Shown in pieces: positions 11,701-21,690 of a DNA stretch of 64,000 nucleotides (position 1 is the first letter of the stretch; each line of letters starts with the position of its first letter). A program made the position numbers and the translations under genes. The stretch is from Stenopsyche tienmushanensis. Lineage: Eukaryota; Arthropoda; Insecta; Trichoptera; Stenopsychidae. The stretch lies in NCBI GenBank assembly GCA_008973525.1, contig WACJ01000320.1, positions 1-64,000 on the forward strand. The letters are read 5' to 3'. The notes below the pieces were generated by a model. The model had not been told where the DNA came from and did no database searches. It worked only from the letters and a program-made list of their open reading frames with translations.

Positions 11701-13501
11701 TTCTACTATAGAGCGAGAATTACTTGCAATCGTATGGGCAGTAAACCATTTTCGACCATACCTTTATGGAGTCAAATTCTTTGTCGTTACTGATCATCAA
11801 CCACTAACTTGGCTTTTCAATGTAAAAGATCCAGGATCGCGATTAGTTCGATGGAGACTCAAATTAGCCGAATATGATTACGAAATAATATATAAACCAG
11901 GCAAATCAAATACTAACGCCGATGCACTTTCTCGCATACCAAATGTACTATCATTCGATTCCAATTCATCGTCTATTTCTTACGAAATGTTTAAAAATAA
12001 CACTAAAATTGATTACGAGTCAAATAATATAAAGGAAATTAAAGATAACTTACTTTTACGAAATGAAAGTATATGTCATTTCATATCTCTTGATAAACGT
12101 ATGTCAATAGGGTTGTCAAGAAAAATTAAGGAATTAATTGATAATTACCAAGATCTCGTCGAAGATAATTCTAAATTATGTGATATCCTTACATCAGATT
12201 TTAAAACTAAATTTAAAATATTTCATTTAATAGTTAAAGAAAACAATATAGACGAATTAGATCTTAAAGATTTATTTTTGTGTTTCACTAATCTCAAGCA
12301 TTTACTCTTACATCAACAAGTTAAATCTGTGTCAATACCCAAAATCGACACCGCGGATTGGTATAAAATCAAATCCATGATTCATTTCATTTTTAAAGAT
12401 AGCAATATTAATATAAATATATGTCAAAATAAACTCACTATACCCAAAGATACGGATATTAAACGAATATTAGATGAAAATCATTCGCATCCAATTTCTG
12501 GACATTCCGGTTTTCACCGAACATATCAAAGAATCAAAGAGAAATTTCATTGGACATCTATGAAAAACGATATTTTAAATTTTATAAAAAATTGTGATTC
12601 TTGCCAAAAAAATAAACTGATTAGATTAAAAGCGAAAAGTCCGATGATTATTCCTGATACCGCATTAAAGCCTTTCCAAAAAATATCTCTAGACATTGTT
12701 GGTCCTCTTACGTTAACGTTAGAAGGAAATAAATATATATTAACTCTTCAGGACGACTTGACAAAATTTTCGCAAGGTTATGCGTTACCAAACCATGAAT
12801 CTCTAACAATAGCAAAAACTTTCACAGAACAGTTTATTTGTAAATTCGGCATGCCAAAATCTATTCTCACTGATCAAGGAGCCGATTTCAATTCCACTCT
12901 AATTCAAAATATATGTAAACTTCTCAAAATGAAGCATATTAATACATCAGCATATCATCCACAATCAAATGGAGCACTTGAAAGAAGTCACGCTACTTTG
13001 GCGGATTACTTAAAACATTATGTAAATAACGACCAAACAGATTGGGATGACTGGTTAAACTATGCCATGTTATCATACAATACTTCTGTCCACTCTTCAA
13101 CTAAATTTAGTCCATATGAACTTTTGTTCGGATTTAAGGCAGATTTACCGTCAAGCATAACTGACACACCTGAATTCCATTACACATACGATGATTACGT
13201 AGACGAACTTAAATTCAAATTACAGAAATCACAAGAGTTAGCCAGAGAGCATATAACTAAATCTAAGGAAATAAATAAAAAGTACTATGATAAAAAATCC
13301 AAAGTCATTAAATATAATGTAGGCGATAAGGTACTATTAACAATTGAAAATAATAAACCTAGAATGTGTAAAAAACTATCAGCACGATATTCTGGTCCCT
13401 ATGAAGTAATAAAAATTAATAGTCCTGTTAACGTCACCTTAAGAATTAAGAAACGGAACGTTGTTGTACATATCAATCGAATTAAAAAATATATCTTTTA
13501 A
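8735..13501 (+). CDS. gag-pol: Gag-Pol polyprotein of errantivirus-like element
   Basis: A single 1588-aa frame with no frameshift separates gag from pol, unlike most errantiviruses, which use -1 slippage. Gag fills the N-terminal ~270 residues and ends in three CX2CX4HX4C zinc knuckles (about residues 205-269). The aspartic protease active site is DTGAD at 328. A Ser/Lys-rich imperfect repeat occupies about 430-488. Reverse transcriptase spans about 680-880 with YLDD at 805, and RNase H begins near TTDAS at 952. Integrase has an HHCC zinc finger from about 1250, catalytic D1320, D1380 and E1416 (DD35E spacing), and a GPY-type C-terminal module near 1554. All catalytic residues I looked for are present, so the enzyme set may still be active. 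The ATG at 8735 is the first in frame after the leader. The coding strand is strongly AT-rich. Confidence 0.96.
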   Translation: MSVKEETSPTISIEMAEKILTRFDGNKSNIHEFIDNCDKAINLVKPNFKSLLLILIETKITDNARAMIRNRNFENWESLRNYLLDIYGEKRTLGQWQMELNSCKQEFNESVAKFANRVENCYIKSINCLKSDLTRESRIACTDLLKNETLSVFISGLSGNISLIVKSQRPTSLESAISIALQEEQEQKSRDEIRKFNHRSNSKFCTICNKSNHTSDKCTYKNNNKFCSNCGKSGHETNNCFSKKVHQVNSENKKFCNYCKKTGHLISDCRKREFNNKNKSNSYSNQPRTVCHVSKLNKTRILNLNNVTSYVNVNSKNSIHNHLNLLLDTGADVSLVKISSLDEETLIDCSKVITLNGINDIPVKTIGVVNLPLNFNNHTIIHKINIIPETTNIPMDGLLGNDFLRRVHAKISYETNQLKFFDVIIPIHHELSKSESKSSKSSASAKISKSLPITKSSKSLASTKISKSSKPLASSEIFKSLPTTKSINLSPRTETFIYADVLNPEINEGIISDISTPQGVYISKSIGKVNSDNKTIISIINTTEDLVTLPRINLTLEPFEETCSRCLMTDENQKLKYKNIFKFSSNFNSESRKDKLIEAIRSDHLNYEEKQSIFNICHDFNDIFYLPGDKLTSTDSIVHSIPISSQTPIHTKTYRYPEVHKPEVNKQISDMLNQNIIKPSTSPWSSPLWVVPKKKDASGKIKWRIVIDYRKLNEVTIPDAFPIPHVNEILDQLGHSKYFTTLDLASGFHQIQMDPNDSNKTAFSTPLGHYQFNRMPFGLRNAPATFQRLMNNILSGLQGIKCFVYLDDIVVYADSIENHSIKLREIFNRLRINNLKLQPDKCEFLRKEVAYLGHQITNEGVKPNPDKIEVIKKYPIPKSSKDIKAFLGLVGYYRKFIKDFSKIALPLTKLLKKDTPFVFAEKQINSFNSLKDHLISDSILQYPDFNKPFNLTTDASNYAIGAILSQGPISEDKPLAFASRTLNNAESNYSTIERELLAIVWAVNHFRPYLYGVKFFVVTDHQPLTWLFNVKDPGSRLVRWRLKLAEYDYEIIYKPGKSNTNADALSRIPNVLSFDSNSSSISYEMFKNNTKIDYESNNIKEIKDNLLLRNESICHFISLDKRMSIGLSRKIKELIDNYQDLVEDNSKLCDILTSDFKTKFKIFHLIVKENNIDELDLKDLFLCFTNLKHLLLHQQVKSVSIPKIDTADWYKIKSMIHFIFKDSNININICQNKLTIPKDTDIKRILDENHSHPISGHSGFHRTYQRIKEKFHWTSMKNDILNFIKNCDSCQKNKLIRLKAKSPMIIPDTALKPFQKISLDIVGPLTLTLEGNKYILTLQDDLTKFSQGYALPNHESLTIAKTFTEQFICKFGMPKSILTDQGADFNSTLIQNICKLLKMKHINTSAYHPQSNGALERSHATLADYLKHYVNNDQTDWDDWLNYAMLSYNTSVHSSTKFSPYELLFGFKADLPSSITDTPEFHYTYDDYVDELKFKLQKSQELAREHITKSKEINKKYYDKKSKVIKYNVGDKVLLTIENNKPRMCKKLSARYSGPYEVIKINSPVNVTLRIKKRNVVVHINRIKKYIF

Positions 13502-13559
13502 ATATAAAATAAAATAAAATTCATATAGACCGAGTTGAACTAGCTCACTTATTATTTAA

Positions 13560-13991
13560 TCCTATTTTAATCAATATATCAATTCAGAGATCAAAAGATC
13601 ATCTTATATAAATACTAATACTAATTCTAATTGTCGAATCTACACAACATCAACGGTAATATATTCAAAAAACGAAATAAACAAGAACAGTACTGTAAAT
13701 TCGGTAATTCCGACATTTAACCTACTAGATGACTGTTGTGTAATCGATAAAAATAACACTTTATTAAATATTGTACAAACAAAGCCATTAAGCCTTAATC
13801 AAGAGGAATTAAAATTCGCTAGCCACAAGCTAGATTCTATACGAGACAAAGCAAATTCATATAATAATTCAATTTTAAACAGAGTTGTCCAGAACAACTA
13901 TTTTCTAATTACAGTAATAGTTATGATTAAACTTATTTTTATCTACATGATTTATAAATTTTTCAAAAACCTAAAAAATTATATTTTGTAA
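13560..13991 (+). pseudogene. env remnant: C-terminal part with transmembrane segment
   Basis: An open frame of 143 codons without an ATG follows gag-pol by about 60 bp. It is too short for an errantivirus envelope protein (usually 450-550 residues). It has a hydrophobic membrane-spanning stretch near its end followed by basic residues, preceded by a two-cysteine motif and a helical segment, which is the normal order at the C-terminus of F-type insect envelope proteins. The signal peptide, furin site and fusion-peptide region are missing. I infer a large internal deletion of env. Splicing to an upstream exon is possible but no such exon is visible. Confidence 0.65.
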
Positions 13992-14241
13992 AGGATTAGT
14001 TTATAGTCGTATATTTAACACGTGTAAAAAGACCTCAGTTAATAATTCCATAGAATTAAATACCGTCGAAGACTCCGAGAATGTAACTGAAATATCTACA
14101 CTCCGTAGAAGTGGTAGAATTACAAAGCTAAAAAAAAAAACTATTACCACTAATTGCATTATATCAAATAAATTTACACTAAATGAATTTCATTGTAAGA
14201 AAACAAACATATCTATTAATATTATTGTATTTACATTATAA
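13987..14241 (+). pseudogene. Second open stretch, possible env cytoplasmic tail in shifted frame
   Basis: Eighty-four codons are open in another frame, overlapping the end of the previous stretch by a few bases. It is polar and contains an LRRSGRI-type motif. Its placement after the transmembrane segment suggests an env tail displaced by a small indel. It could also be a chance open frame in AT-rich DNA. Confidence 0.4.
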
Positions 14242-14310
14242 AAAAAAAAATTAACGCTATTTTGCATTGTATAAAAATTCTATTTTCCATCTTAAATATA
14301 ATTTTAGTCC

Positions 14311-14323
14311 AAGGGGGGAGGAG
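14311..14323 (+). other. Polypurine tract
   Basis: AAGGGGGGAGGAG directly abuts the 3' LTR, the standard position for plus-strand priming. Confidence 0.85.
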
Positions 14324-14748
14324 TGTAATGTACACCCTATTATCTACTAATTATCTACTAAAACTTTCCATATCTTTTGTAAACAAGTTCAATTACCATC
14401 AATATCGCAGCATTGTCTATTTAAATTGATTTCGCCTTATGCACATAAAACATATTTAATTTCACTTCTTATCAAAAGTAAAAGCACGATATCGTGAAAT
14501 TGAACTTGGATCTTTTCTTTGTAATTATTTAGTATATAAATGGTTCACAAACCATAAATCATAAGAGTTTTATTTGGAGTCTAACATCGAGTGTTACGGC
14601 TGACAGCTAGCGACTAACCGTACTAGTAAGAGGAATACTCTGTGTCAGCCCAAACTATCTTGACTCGAATATATTGTAACGCAGTAAAAATAAATAGTAT
14701 ATAATAAAATATCAATACTTTTATTTACAACAACCACCACACGTCACA
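14324..14748 (+). repeat. 3' LTR
   Basis: This is a 425-bp copy of the 5' LTR with about 11 substitutions, the same TG...CA ends and a TATA-like motif at the equivalent position. The sequence after it (tatgtgcac) does not continue the tandem array found on the left side. Confidence 0.95.
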
Positions 14749-16080
14749 TATGTGCACAGATTTTAAGCGGCCATTTTGACTAGAAAACGGATTTTTTTAA
14801 TACAAGTTGTAGCTCTTTAAAACTAGTTGACTTTTATTGTTTTAAAAATATTACTTTAATTTAGTGTTGTTAATATTTTTATTCCAATGTATTAAAATAT
14901 AATCAATGATTACTGCTTGTATGTTTTTCGAATAGCCATTAAGTTTATCAATATCATTAAAAGTGTATCAATAAAAAATGGCGACAGTCTCATTATGGAG
15001 AAAGCTGTAAAAATGATTATTTAAAAAAAGGTTATCACATTACAGTAAGATCAAAATTGAATAATTACTGCCAAATGGATTTCTCAAACAACGATCGACC
15101 AAGTATTTTATATATCAAACAAGAAAAATCCATTACTTGGTTTATCGATCAATGAAAAATAACCGGTTCGACATCTCAAAAATCAATCAAACTTTATTTG
15201 CATCACAATTTCATAAATATTTTTGATTGCCACAGTCACTTTAATGCTCTTATAAAATTCAGAAAGAAAACAACAATGACATAAAAGTACTTTATCCACA
15301 AATATTTCAAACAAAATTAAAGGAACTTCGCGACTCACAGGCCAAGCCAAAATTGAATAAATAACAAGTACAAGTCGTCCCTTAAACAAAATAATTTGTG
15401 AACATATACAATATATATAATTCAATGATTTTTCACGTTAATATAATGACTTTTGAAAGTTCTTGCTTCCAGCAGTTATCACTTCTTCCCTTTGTTAACG
15501 TTCATGTGATTAATACTGGAAAAATGTTGTATTAATATTTAAATTCTATAAAAGGAAGTACAGTGTTGTCCAGATCTCATTTTTACGAATTTATCTCCAA
15601 ACGTATATAGACTAGGATCCTTATTCGGTTAAAACATTTTTTTTTGAATATTTGACCGATCAACGTCTCATTTAATTTTCCACCCTAAAAAACGATTTCA
15701 GTATTTTTTTCAATTTTTTAAAATAATATTCAGAGGTTTTAATTTAATTTAAAAATTTAAAACACTGTATTAATGACTAACTTGTGTTTATTAATATAAT
15801 GTAAAATTAATGTTGAGATTACAAATAAGGATATCCTTTTAATATTAAAATCATAATATATTTAGGATACAAGGGTTGTTTTTTTCCCAACGGTCATCGA
15901 AAAATGACCGTTGGGTGTCGCTTTGATCGGCATCGAACGAAATGTTTGGGAGACACTGATTTAAATAATGATATATATCAGGATCCTGGGATTCTCGTGC
16001 TGATAAAAACGACTACATAACTTTAATCTGAGCTCGTTTCTTGACACTACCCATTTAAATTTGAAAGAGACATTGCTAGC
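14749..16080. other. Intergenic, AT-rich; one dispersed-repeat piece
   Basis: No gene is recognised. The stretch at about 14935-15050 (atagccattaagtttatc through the tgattatttaaaaaaggt region) is repeated in diverged form at about 61790-61900. The rest has only short open frames without recognisable content. Confidence 0.6.
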
Positions 16081-16185
16081 ACAGTTCTCTTGTTTTTTGA
16101 AAATTATGAGATTCTTTCGTGATTCATCCAATATATCGGATTTTAATGCTGCTAAACATCAGAATTCTACTACTATCTCTATAAG

Positions 16186-16314
16186 GTAACACATCTCATA
16201 TCCTTTTCTTCATCATTCTTTAACATCGTCCATCGTTTTCAATAGATTTCTGATTGAATGAAAGCTATAATATTGTATGAATTATATATTAATGTCTTTT
16301 CTCCTTCTTTGCAG
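16186..16314 (+). other. 5' UTR intron of LRR copy 1
   Basis: Donor AAG|GTAACAC and acceptor CTTCTTTGCAG|CATC enclose 129 bp. The flanking sequences and both splice sites recur ahead of LRR copies 2, 3 and 4, which makes this a real conserved leader intron rather than a chance GT-AG pair. No transcript evidence is available here. Confidence 0.75.
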
Positions 16315-16519
16315 CATCGTCTGACAAATAAATCAATCAATTCGTGAGAGTGGCCAATTCCTGCCGAAAGTCGAGAGTATATTAAAACACATGATCATCT
16401 GAGCATCTTCGACAGCGTAGTCCGGACGTGTTTCAAGCTGCCTTCATCCAAAGTCCAGCTAATATAAGTTCCTTCTGCCAACCGATATTCAGGCTTGTTC
16501 TATACATTTAGTGTCTTAT

Positions 16520-16538
16520 TGCCAATCGAAAATTGGCA
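16520..16538 (+). promoter_or_regulatory. Conserved 5' UTR hairpin, LRR copy 1
   Basis: TGCCAAT-cgaaa-ATTGGCA forms a perfect 7-bp stem with a 5-nt loop about 195 bases before the start codon. The same hairpin recurs at 22833 and, altered, at 28944 and 33946. Confidence 0.5.
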
Positions 16539-16732
16539 TTACCGTTTTTTCAATTTTTGAAAATTATTATTGCACTCGCTTTATAGTATTTACCCAAGAG
16601 ATTGAAAACTGCGTATAATTAAGGCTTCTAGAATAATTCTTTTGATCCGAACAAAATATTGCCCTGTTGATCATTTCCATCACTGATTTCAATTTACATT
16701 TTTATATCAATTAATCAAAGTTATTGATAATA

Positions 16733-18676
16733 ATGAAGGCCATCTCATATCTGCTTGTTTTATTTACTTACATACACTTAACTAAAAGTCAATATTTTAT
16801 TTCTTGTTTGATTGAATTTGTATGTATGCCTTATAATGGATCACTTCCGTGTATGGAAGGATTTGCGGGTATATCCGACAATTATAAGCCAAATGTAAGG
16901 ATCGCCTACAATTCAATTCCAACGCTTTCAATTGTACATAATTTAATTAGCGACATTACATTCAATTCTTCAGAATTAAAGAAATTATTTATATTTGTAA
17001 ACGTAAAACAAAAAAAGACGAACTCCGAAAATCACTCGAATTGCACAAGATGGGTACCAAATTATATTTTCCAAGAATTAATAAATCTTGAAGAATTGTC
17101 ACTCGAATCTAACAACATAAATACAATTTCCTATGAAACATTAATTGGATTGAAATCGATGACTACGTTGAAACTCTTTAACAATATGATTAGCTCTATA
17201 TCGGATAATACGTTTTTAGATTTAACAAAACTTGAATTCTTGGATCTCTCACATAATTTGATAAGTTCAGTGGCAGATAATGCATTTTCAGATCTGGCAA
17301 AACTTGAAGAATTGCGTCTCGATTCTAACAAAATAAATATTATTACAAACAAAACATTCATGGGCTTGAAATCGCTGACTGTTTTGCAGCTCTCTGGCAA
17401 TATTGTAAACTCAGTAGCAGATAATGCGTTTTCGGATTTAGAAAAGCTTGAATTCTTAGATCTTGATTCTAACAAAATAGATTTAATTACAAAGAAAACA
17501 TTCAACGGGTTGAATTCGCTTACTTCGTTGCATCTCGTAAATAATGTTATAAGCTCAATAGCAGAAGATGCGTTTTCAGGTTTGGCAAAACTTGAAAAAC
17601 TGTTTCTCGATTTAAACAAAATAAATATTTTTACAAACAAAACGTTCAGTGGGTTGAAGTCGCTGAGTCTTTTGGATCTCTCTAACAATATGATTAGCTC
17701 CATATCGGAAAATGCGTTTTTAGACTTGGCAAAACTTGAATACTTGGTACTCGATTTAAACAAAATAAATGGTATTACAAATAACACATTCATCGGATTG
17801 AAATCGCTGAAATCGTTGCATCTCACCAACAATTCGATAACCTCAGTAGCAGATGATGCGTTTTTAGATTTGGAAAAACTTGAACATTTGTATCTCGATT
17901 TAAATAAAATAAAATTAATTACAAACAAAGCATTCATCGGGTTGAATTCGCTAATTTCATTGTATCTCTTTAACAATGAGATACGCTCAGTGGCCGATAG
18001 TGCATTTTCAGATTTGGCCAAACTTGAAAAACTTTATCTCAATTCTAACAAAATAGAAGTAATTACAAAGAAAATATTCATCGGATTGAAATCGCTTATT
18101 TCGTTGCAACTCTCAAATAATTCAATAAGCTCTTTAGCAGATGATTTGTTCTCAGATTTAGCAAAACTTGACTACTTGGATCTCGATTTAAATAAAATAA
18201 ATTTAATTACTAATAATACGTTCATCGGGTTGAAGTCGCTGACTTCATTATATCTCTCAAAAAATGAGATACGGTCAGTAGCCGATAGCTCATTTTCAGA
18301 TTTGGCAAAACTTGAAAACCTATATCTCGATTCTAACAAAATAGAAGTAATTACAAAGAAAACATTCTTTGGATTGAAATCGCTTATTTCGTTGCAACTC
18401 TCAAACAATGCTATAAGTTCAGTAGCAGATAATGCGTTTACGGATTTGACAAAACTTGAAAACTTGTTTCTCAATTCTAACAAATTAAATATAATAACAA
18501 GCGAAACATTCAGCGGTTTGAAATCGCTGAAGTCGTTGTTTCTTACAAACAATTCTATGAGCTCAGTAGCAAATAATGCGTTTGTAAGTTTGACACAAAA
18601 TGAAAACTTGCTTCTCTTCTTCAACGATACATATCCGATTACATTATCAGATTATAGATCTTCAATGTCTTTTTAG
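16733..18676 (+). CDS. Secreted leucine-rich-repeat protein, copy 1
   Basis: The protein is 647 aa. The ATG at 16733 fits the family (gataataATGaag context shared with copy 2); an upstream in-frame TTG at 16724 is not needed. The N-terminus (MKAISYLLVLFTYIHLTKSQ) is a signal peptide. Next comes a segment with four cysteines shared by all copies (C-x6-C-x8-C, then one in NCTRW). From about residue 120, some 21 LRRs of 24 residues follow, mostly as alternating dyads of type LxxLxLDSNKINxITNKT and LxxLxLxNNxISSxADNAF. There is no transmembrane helix, GPI-type tail, LRR C-terminal cysteine cap or intracellular domain, so the product should be secreted and soluble. The C-terminus differs from the other copies after the last LRR. 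A polyadenylation signal AATAAA lies at about 18769. The ligand and role are unknown. Confidence 0.9.
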   Translation: MKAISYLLVLFTYIHLTKSQYFISCLIEFVCMPYNGSLPCMEGFAGISDNYKPNVRIAYNSIPTLSIVHNLISDITFNSSELKKLFIFVNVKQKKTNSENHSNCTRWVPNYIFQELINLEELSLESNNINTISYETLIGLKSMTTLKLFNNMISSISDNTFLDLTKLEFLDLSHNLISSVADNAFSDLAKLEELRLDSNKINIITNKTFMGLKSLTVLQLSGNIVNSVADNAFSDLEKLEFLDLDSNKIDLITKKTFNGLNSLTSLHLVNNVISSIAEDAFSGLAKLEKLFLDLNKINIFTNKTFSGLKSLSLLDLSNNMISSISENAFLDLAKLEYLVLDLNKINGITNNTFIGLKSLKSLHLTNNSITSVADDAFLDLEKLEHLYLDLNKIKLITNKAFIGLNSLISLYLFNNEIRSVADSAFSDLAKLEKLYLNSNKIEVITKKIFIGLKSLISLQLSNNSISSLADDLFSDLAKLDYLDLDLNKINLITNNTFIGLKSLTSLYLSKNEIRSVADSSFSDLAKLENLYLDSNKIEVITKKTFFGLKSLISLQLSNNAISSVADNAFTDLTKLENLFLNSNKLNIITSETFSGLKSLKSLFLTNNSMSSVANNAFVSLTQNENLLLFFNDTYPITLSDYRSSMSF

Positions 18677-18779
18677 GTTGATTTTATAATAATTGACTTT
18701 GATGTACATCTTCTGAAATCATTGTTTATTGTTTTTTAATTTTATTGTTGTTTAAAATAGGCAATATTAATAAAATACT

Positions 18780-19289
18780 TTTGTAAAGGGGTTTAAGCAT
18801 CCTTTTTTCTTCCTATGAATCAATCAATTTACAAAATATATGTGAAATCCATTGAAAATTATAATTTGTATTTTTAATTAAGATAAGGATGGCAATCTTC
18901 AATAATATTTAAACTGTTAAACAATGTTTTTATATAAATGTGAATGTAATTGATACGCCTTTTGAACATATGTTTTTGCTTGTACTCTTAACAAAATTGT
19001 TCAATAGTGTTTATGAACCTACAATTTAATTGTATTGAGTTTGTAAATAGTCTGTTAATAAATGTGTATTTGTATAATTGTATTTCAATGCTTAATTTCC
19101 CTTTTATGAGAATTTGATCAAGAAGATGAAAAATTTCTCAAATATTGGATAGTCTATAATGCCCAGATTACATGAGCATGGTTACTAGCGTGCTAATAAC
19201 TGCTGTGACCGCACGTTAATTAGGCACTATTTTTATGCAAAGAATATATGGGAAAAGAGACGGAGGAAGTATCAAAATAGTATTTAGAT
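18780..19289. other. 3' flank of LRR copy 1
   Basis: AT-rich DNA, related over parts to the 3' flank of copy 3 (31540-31910), including a diverged piece of the cagattacaygagca MITE at about 19160-19210. No gene is seen. Confidence 0.55.
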
Positions 19290-19620
19290 CAGCGCTTCTT
19301 AAACTTATGTAGTCCGCGGACCCCTTCTTGGAGCAAAATTTCCTTCCCGGACACCCTCTTGAGCAATTTTTTTTCTCGCGGACCCCCTTTTGAACAATTT
19401 TTTTTTGGTGAACCTCATCCCAACCTTTGTGTCTTAATTTTTCAAACAAACAAGCAAACATTTCCTGGCCAAAATAGAGCTTTTTATAATGTTTTCTGTA
19501 AATAATTTCACGAAAATATCTTTTACAGTATGAATAAATGCTTTTTTATATCATCGCGGACCCCCAGCAAGGGCTTCGCGGACTCCCAGGGGTCCGCGGA
19601 CCTCTGTTTAAGAACCGCTG
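19290..19620. repeat. hAT-type MITE
   Basis: The terminal inverted repeats are CAGCGCTTCTTAAAC and GTTTAAGAACCGCTG (one mismatch), around a 331-bp non-coding body with repeated ccgcggaccccc motifs, typical of non-autonomous hAT elements. I do not see a clean 8-bp target duplication. A piece of the same right end occurs at 32505-32555. Confidence 0.8.
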
Positions 19621-19642
19621 GATTATAGCATAAATCACTATT

Positions 19643-19726
19643 TAACACATCACTCAATAGGTTCGTAGGATGGTTTTTTGCCTAAAACGAACCTAAATCC
19701 TACGAGCTTATTGATTAATGTGTTAA
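19643..19726. repeat. Short inverted-repeat element
   Basis: Imperfect arms of about 29 bp (taacacatcactcaatagg... and its complement ending attaatgtgttaat) enclose about 25 bp. A single arm of the same family occurs at about 62105-62135, so this is a dispersed hairpin repeat rather than a local accident. Confidence 0.6.
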
Positions 19727-20419
19727 TTCACGAACAGCATTATTAAATAGAAGTATGACATTGTGAAGACAAAAAAATGTTTTGGATTGAACCCCCTTGC
19801 TGTCCCGCAATATTCGTCGCAGATGCCTCATGCAGCAAAACCGCGCATATCGAGGGCCGATTGTCACAGTTTGTCCCTGGCTGAATAGTCAAATGGATCC
19901 TGGGGAACTCAAACTTAAATTGTGGCAAGAGCCTCTCAAATGCCAAGGGTTATTTTAACAACAAATTTTAATTAAATTGACACCACAAATATTGCATTAT
20001 CCGTGACGATACAACTTTGTATCAAGCGCGATAAAACCATATTCGATGGGAGGCGGTATAGAAGATAAACATCAAATGAGAAACAGCCAATAGTAATAAT
20101 AAAGACAGTAGAAAGGGTAAGACTACTCCGCCCCCTAGACCAGTGCTCCGAAACATTTTCTCACCTACGGCACACCAAAGCTCTTCTTTAAATTTCGCGG
20201 CACACCAAAAGCCAAAAATAATAGATATTGATTTATTTATTTTTAAACAGCTCTCCCCATAGTACATAAAAAAAGACTCTAAAAGGGCCTAAATATTTTA
20301 TACAATTTTACAATATTTCTTTTTTAATTTCCTATGTACGCATACATAAAAACTATACTATATTTACTTTTGTGCAATCTTAATAATTATTATAAAATAA
20401 TGACCAATTAATGTGATAC

Positions 20420-20820
20420 CTGCACTTTTTTCGATTCCAAATTTTCAGCCAAATTTCTAATCAGTGTTCTTAAAATATCGCTTGACATGTCGCGAATAAG
20501 TCTTTTAATAGTATCGGCAGACAACGAAACTTTATTTACTTCCTTAACATCATTAATCAAGCATTGCTCAAGCATAAGTCGAAAAACTTCCTTGCATACT
20601 GGTTTAATAAGTGTTGCGCAACTGGGATGGTTTGAATTTAGATGCGATTTAATTTATTTGGTGTCATTGCTTCGTTTGATAGCTGTTCGCTGCAAATGAT
20701 GCATTGTGGCTTTAGAGCTGTTTCATCACCACATCACGAGAATCCATACTGAATTTAGTCTTCGTTGTGCTTCATTTTCACAGACTTCTTTGGCATTTTT
20801 GCAACACTTGTGCTGGGTTC
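20420..20820 (-). pseudogene. hAT transposase N-terminal fragment (BED zinc finger)
   Basis: Read on the minus strand, the conceptual translation shows a BED-like finger (PQCIIC...LNRHLNSNHP) followed by a segment resembling VSLSADTIKRLIRDMS of ZBED5-type hAT transposases. Stops and frame changes interrupt it. The catalytic domain is absent. Confidence 0.65.
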
Positions 20821-20864
20821 TCCTGTATGTAAAGACGAATCTTTCCACGTAAAATTGTATCCAT

Positions 20865-21150
20865 TGTAACGTGGGCGAGAGCCCTCAGCTGAATATCGGG
20901 GCCCAGTTATCTTCGTCATGCTTCTGTCGACCAGTTCCAGTTACCTTCGTTCGTAGAGCTTCTGACGACCCGCGGCTGCCGCGTCCCTCGTAACATCGGC
21001 AAGAAGGACTCCACAGGTTGTTGATGTTGAATTTCAAAGACGATTTTTTTCTCCACAGTATGCTTATTTGTTTCAATTTGAACAGACTACGGCTGCGAGG
21101 CGTAGAATACCCAAACTCGAGCTCAGAAGTGAGTCTAAACTCAAGCTTTC
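20865..21150 (-). repeat. LTR fragment related to the 52-55 kb element
   Basis: TGTAACGTGGGCG at 20865 and cggggcccagttatcttcg just inside are the reverse complement of the right end of the 874-bp LTR at 52430 (aagataactgggccccg...cccacgttaca). Only the outer ~60 bp align clearly by eye; the other end is not recognisable. Confidence 0.6.
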
Positions 21151-21217
21151 AAGGAGAGGACTTCGCAGACAGGACTCAAAGTAGTCTTAGTTATACTATA
21201 TTTAAAGAAGTGTAAAA

Positions 21218-21690
21218 TTAAATATTAATCACATGAAGAACGCATAACCATAAAAAAATCATTAACACAACTAATAGTAATGAATGGTAACTACTGCCGC
21301 AAGACGAGTGATTGTGACGTAGCACGGTAACATGACTAAAGTAGGCTGATTGGTTGTTTTTTATTATCGTATCATCGATTGTGTCAAAACCCAGGGACTT
21401 TTTATTTTTTAGTTTTCTAATGATTTTTGTTATTTCTAAAGGAGTTACCAATTTAATTTTGTGCAAGTCATTATTTGAGCCTTCACGGAAATCCCTAATT
21501 GATTTGTTAACAGCTTTCTTTGTTTTGCTGTCGCTCATATTTTCGAAAATCTTGTGATTTAGGCACAATGTTTCGGCTATCTTATCGTTTCTAACCAAAA
21601 TAATTCCCGTGGCTTTGTTTTTCTGTGATTTGACGGTTTTCAATCTAAATTCTATTGATTCTGTCAGCACGATGACACATGAATCGCGGA
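21218..21690 (-). pseudogene. Jockey-like LINE reverse-transcriptase fragment
   Basis: A 150-aa minus-strand frame contains VTPLEITKIIRKLKNKKSLG followed by FDTI, the pattern at the start of the RT domain in Jockey-clade LINEs (pre-RT region, then K-G-D). No catalytic FADD segment remains. Confidence 0.7.

Larger units (their letters stand above)
7966..14748 (+). mobile_element. Errantivirus-like LTR retrotransposon, gag-pol intact, env reduced
   Basis: The element is 6783 bp, with two 425-bp LTRs that start TGTAATG and end GTCACA. It has a tRNA-Ser primer-binding site, one long gag-pol frame, a shortened env region and a purine-rich tract before the 3' LTR. By eye the LTRs differ at about 11 sites (about 97% identity), so the insertion is not brand new. 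The bases before (acat) and after (tatg) the element do not match, so I see no target-site duplication. The domain order PR-RT-RNase H-IN and the env remnant place it with the gypsy/17.6/297 errantivirus group. A related solo LTR lies at 45895-46327. Confidence 0.95.

Noticed and set aside
16724..16732. TTG start giving MIIMKAIS for LRR copy 1
   Set aside because: ATG at 16733 matches the start and context of copy 2 (gataataATGaag), so the upstream codons are leader.
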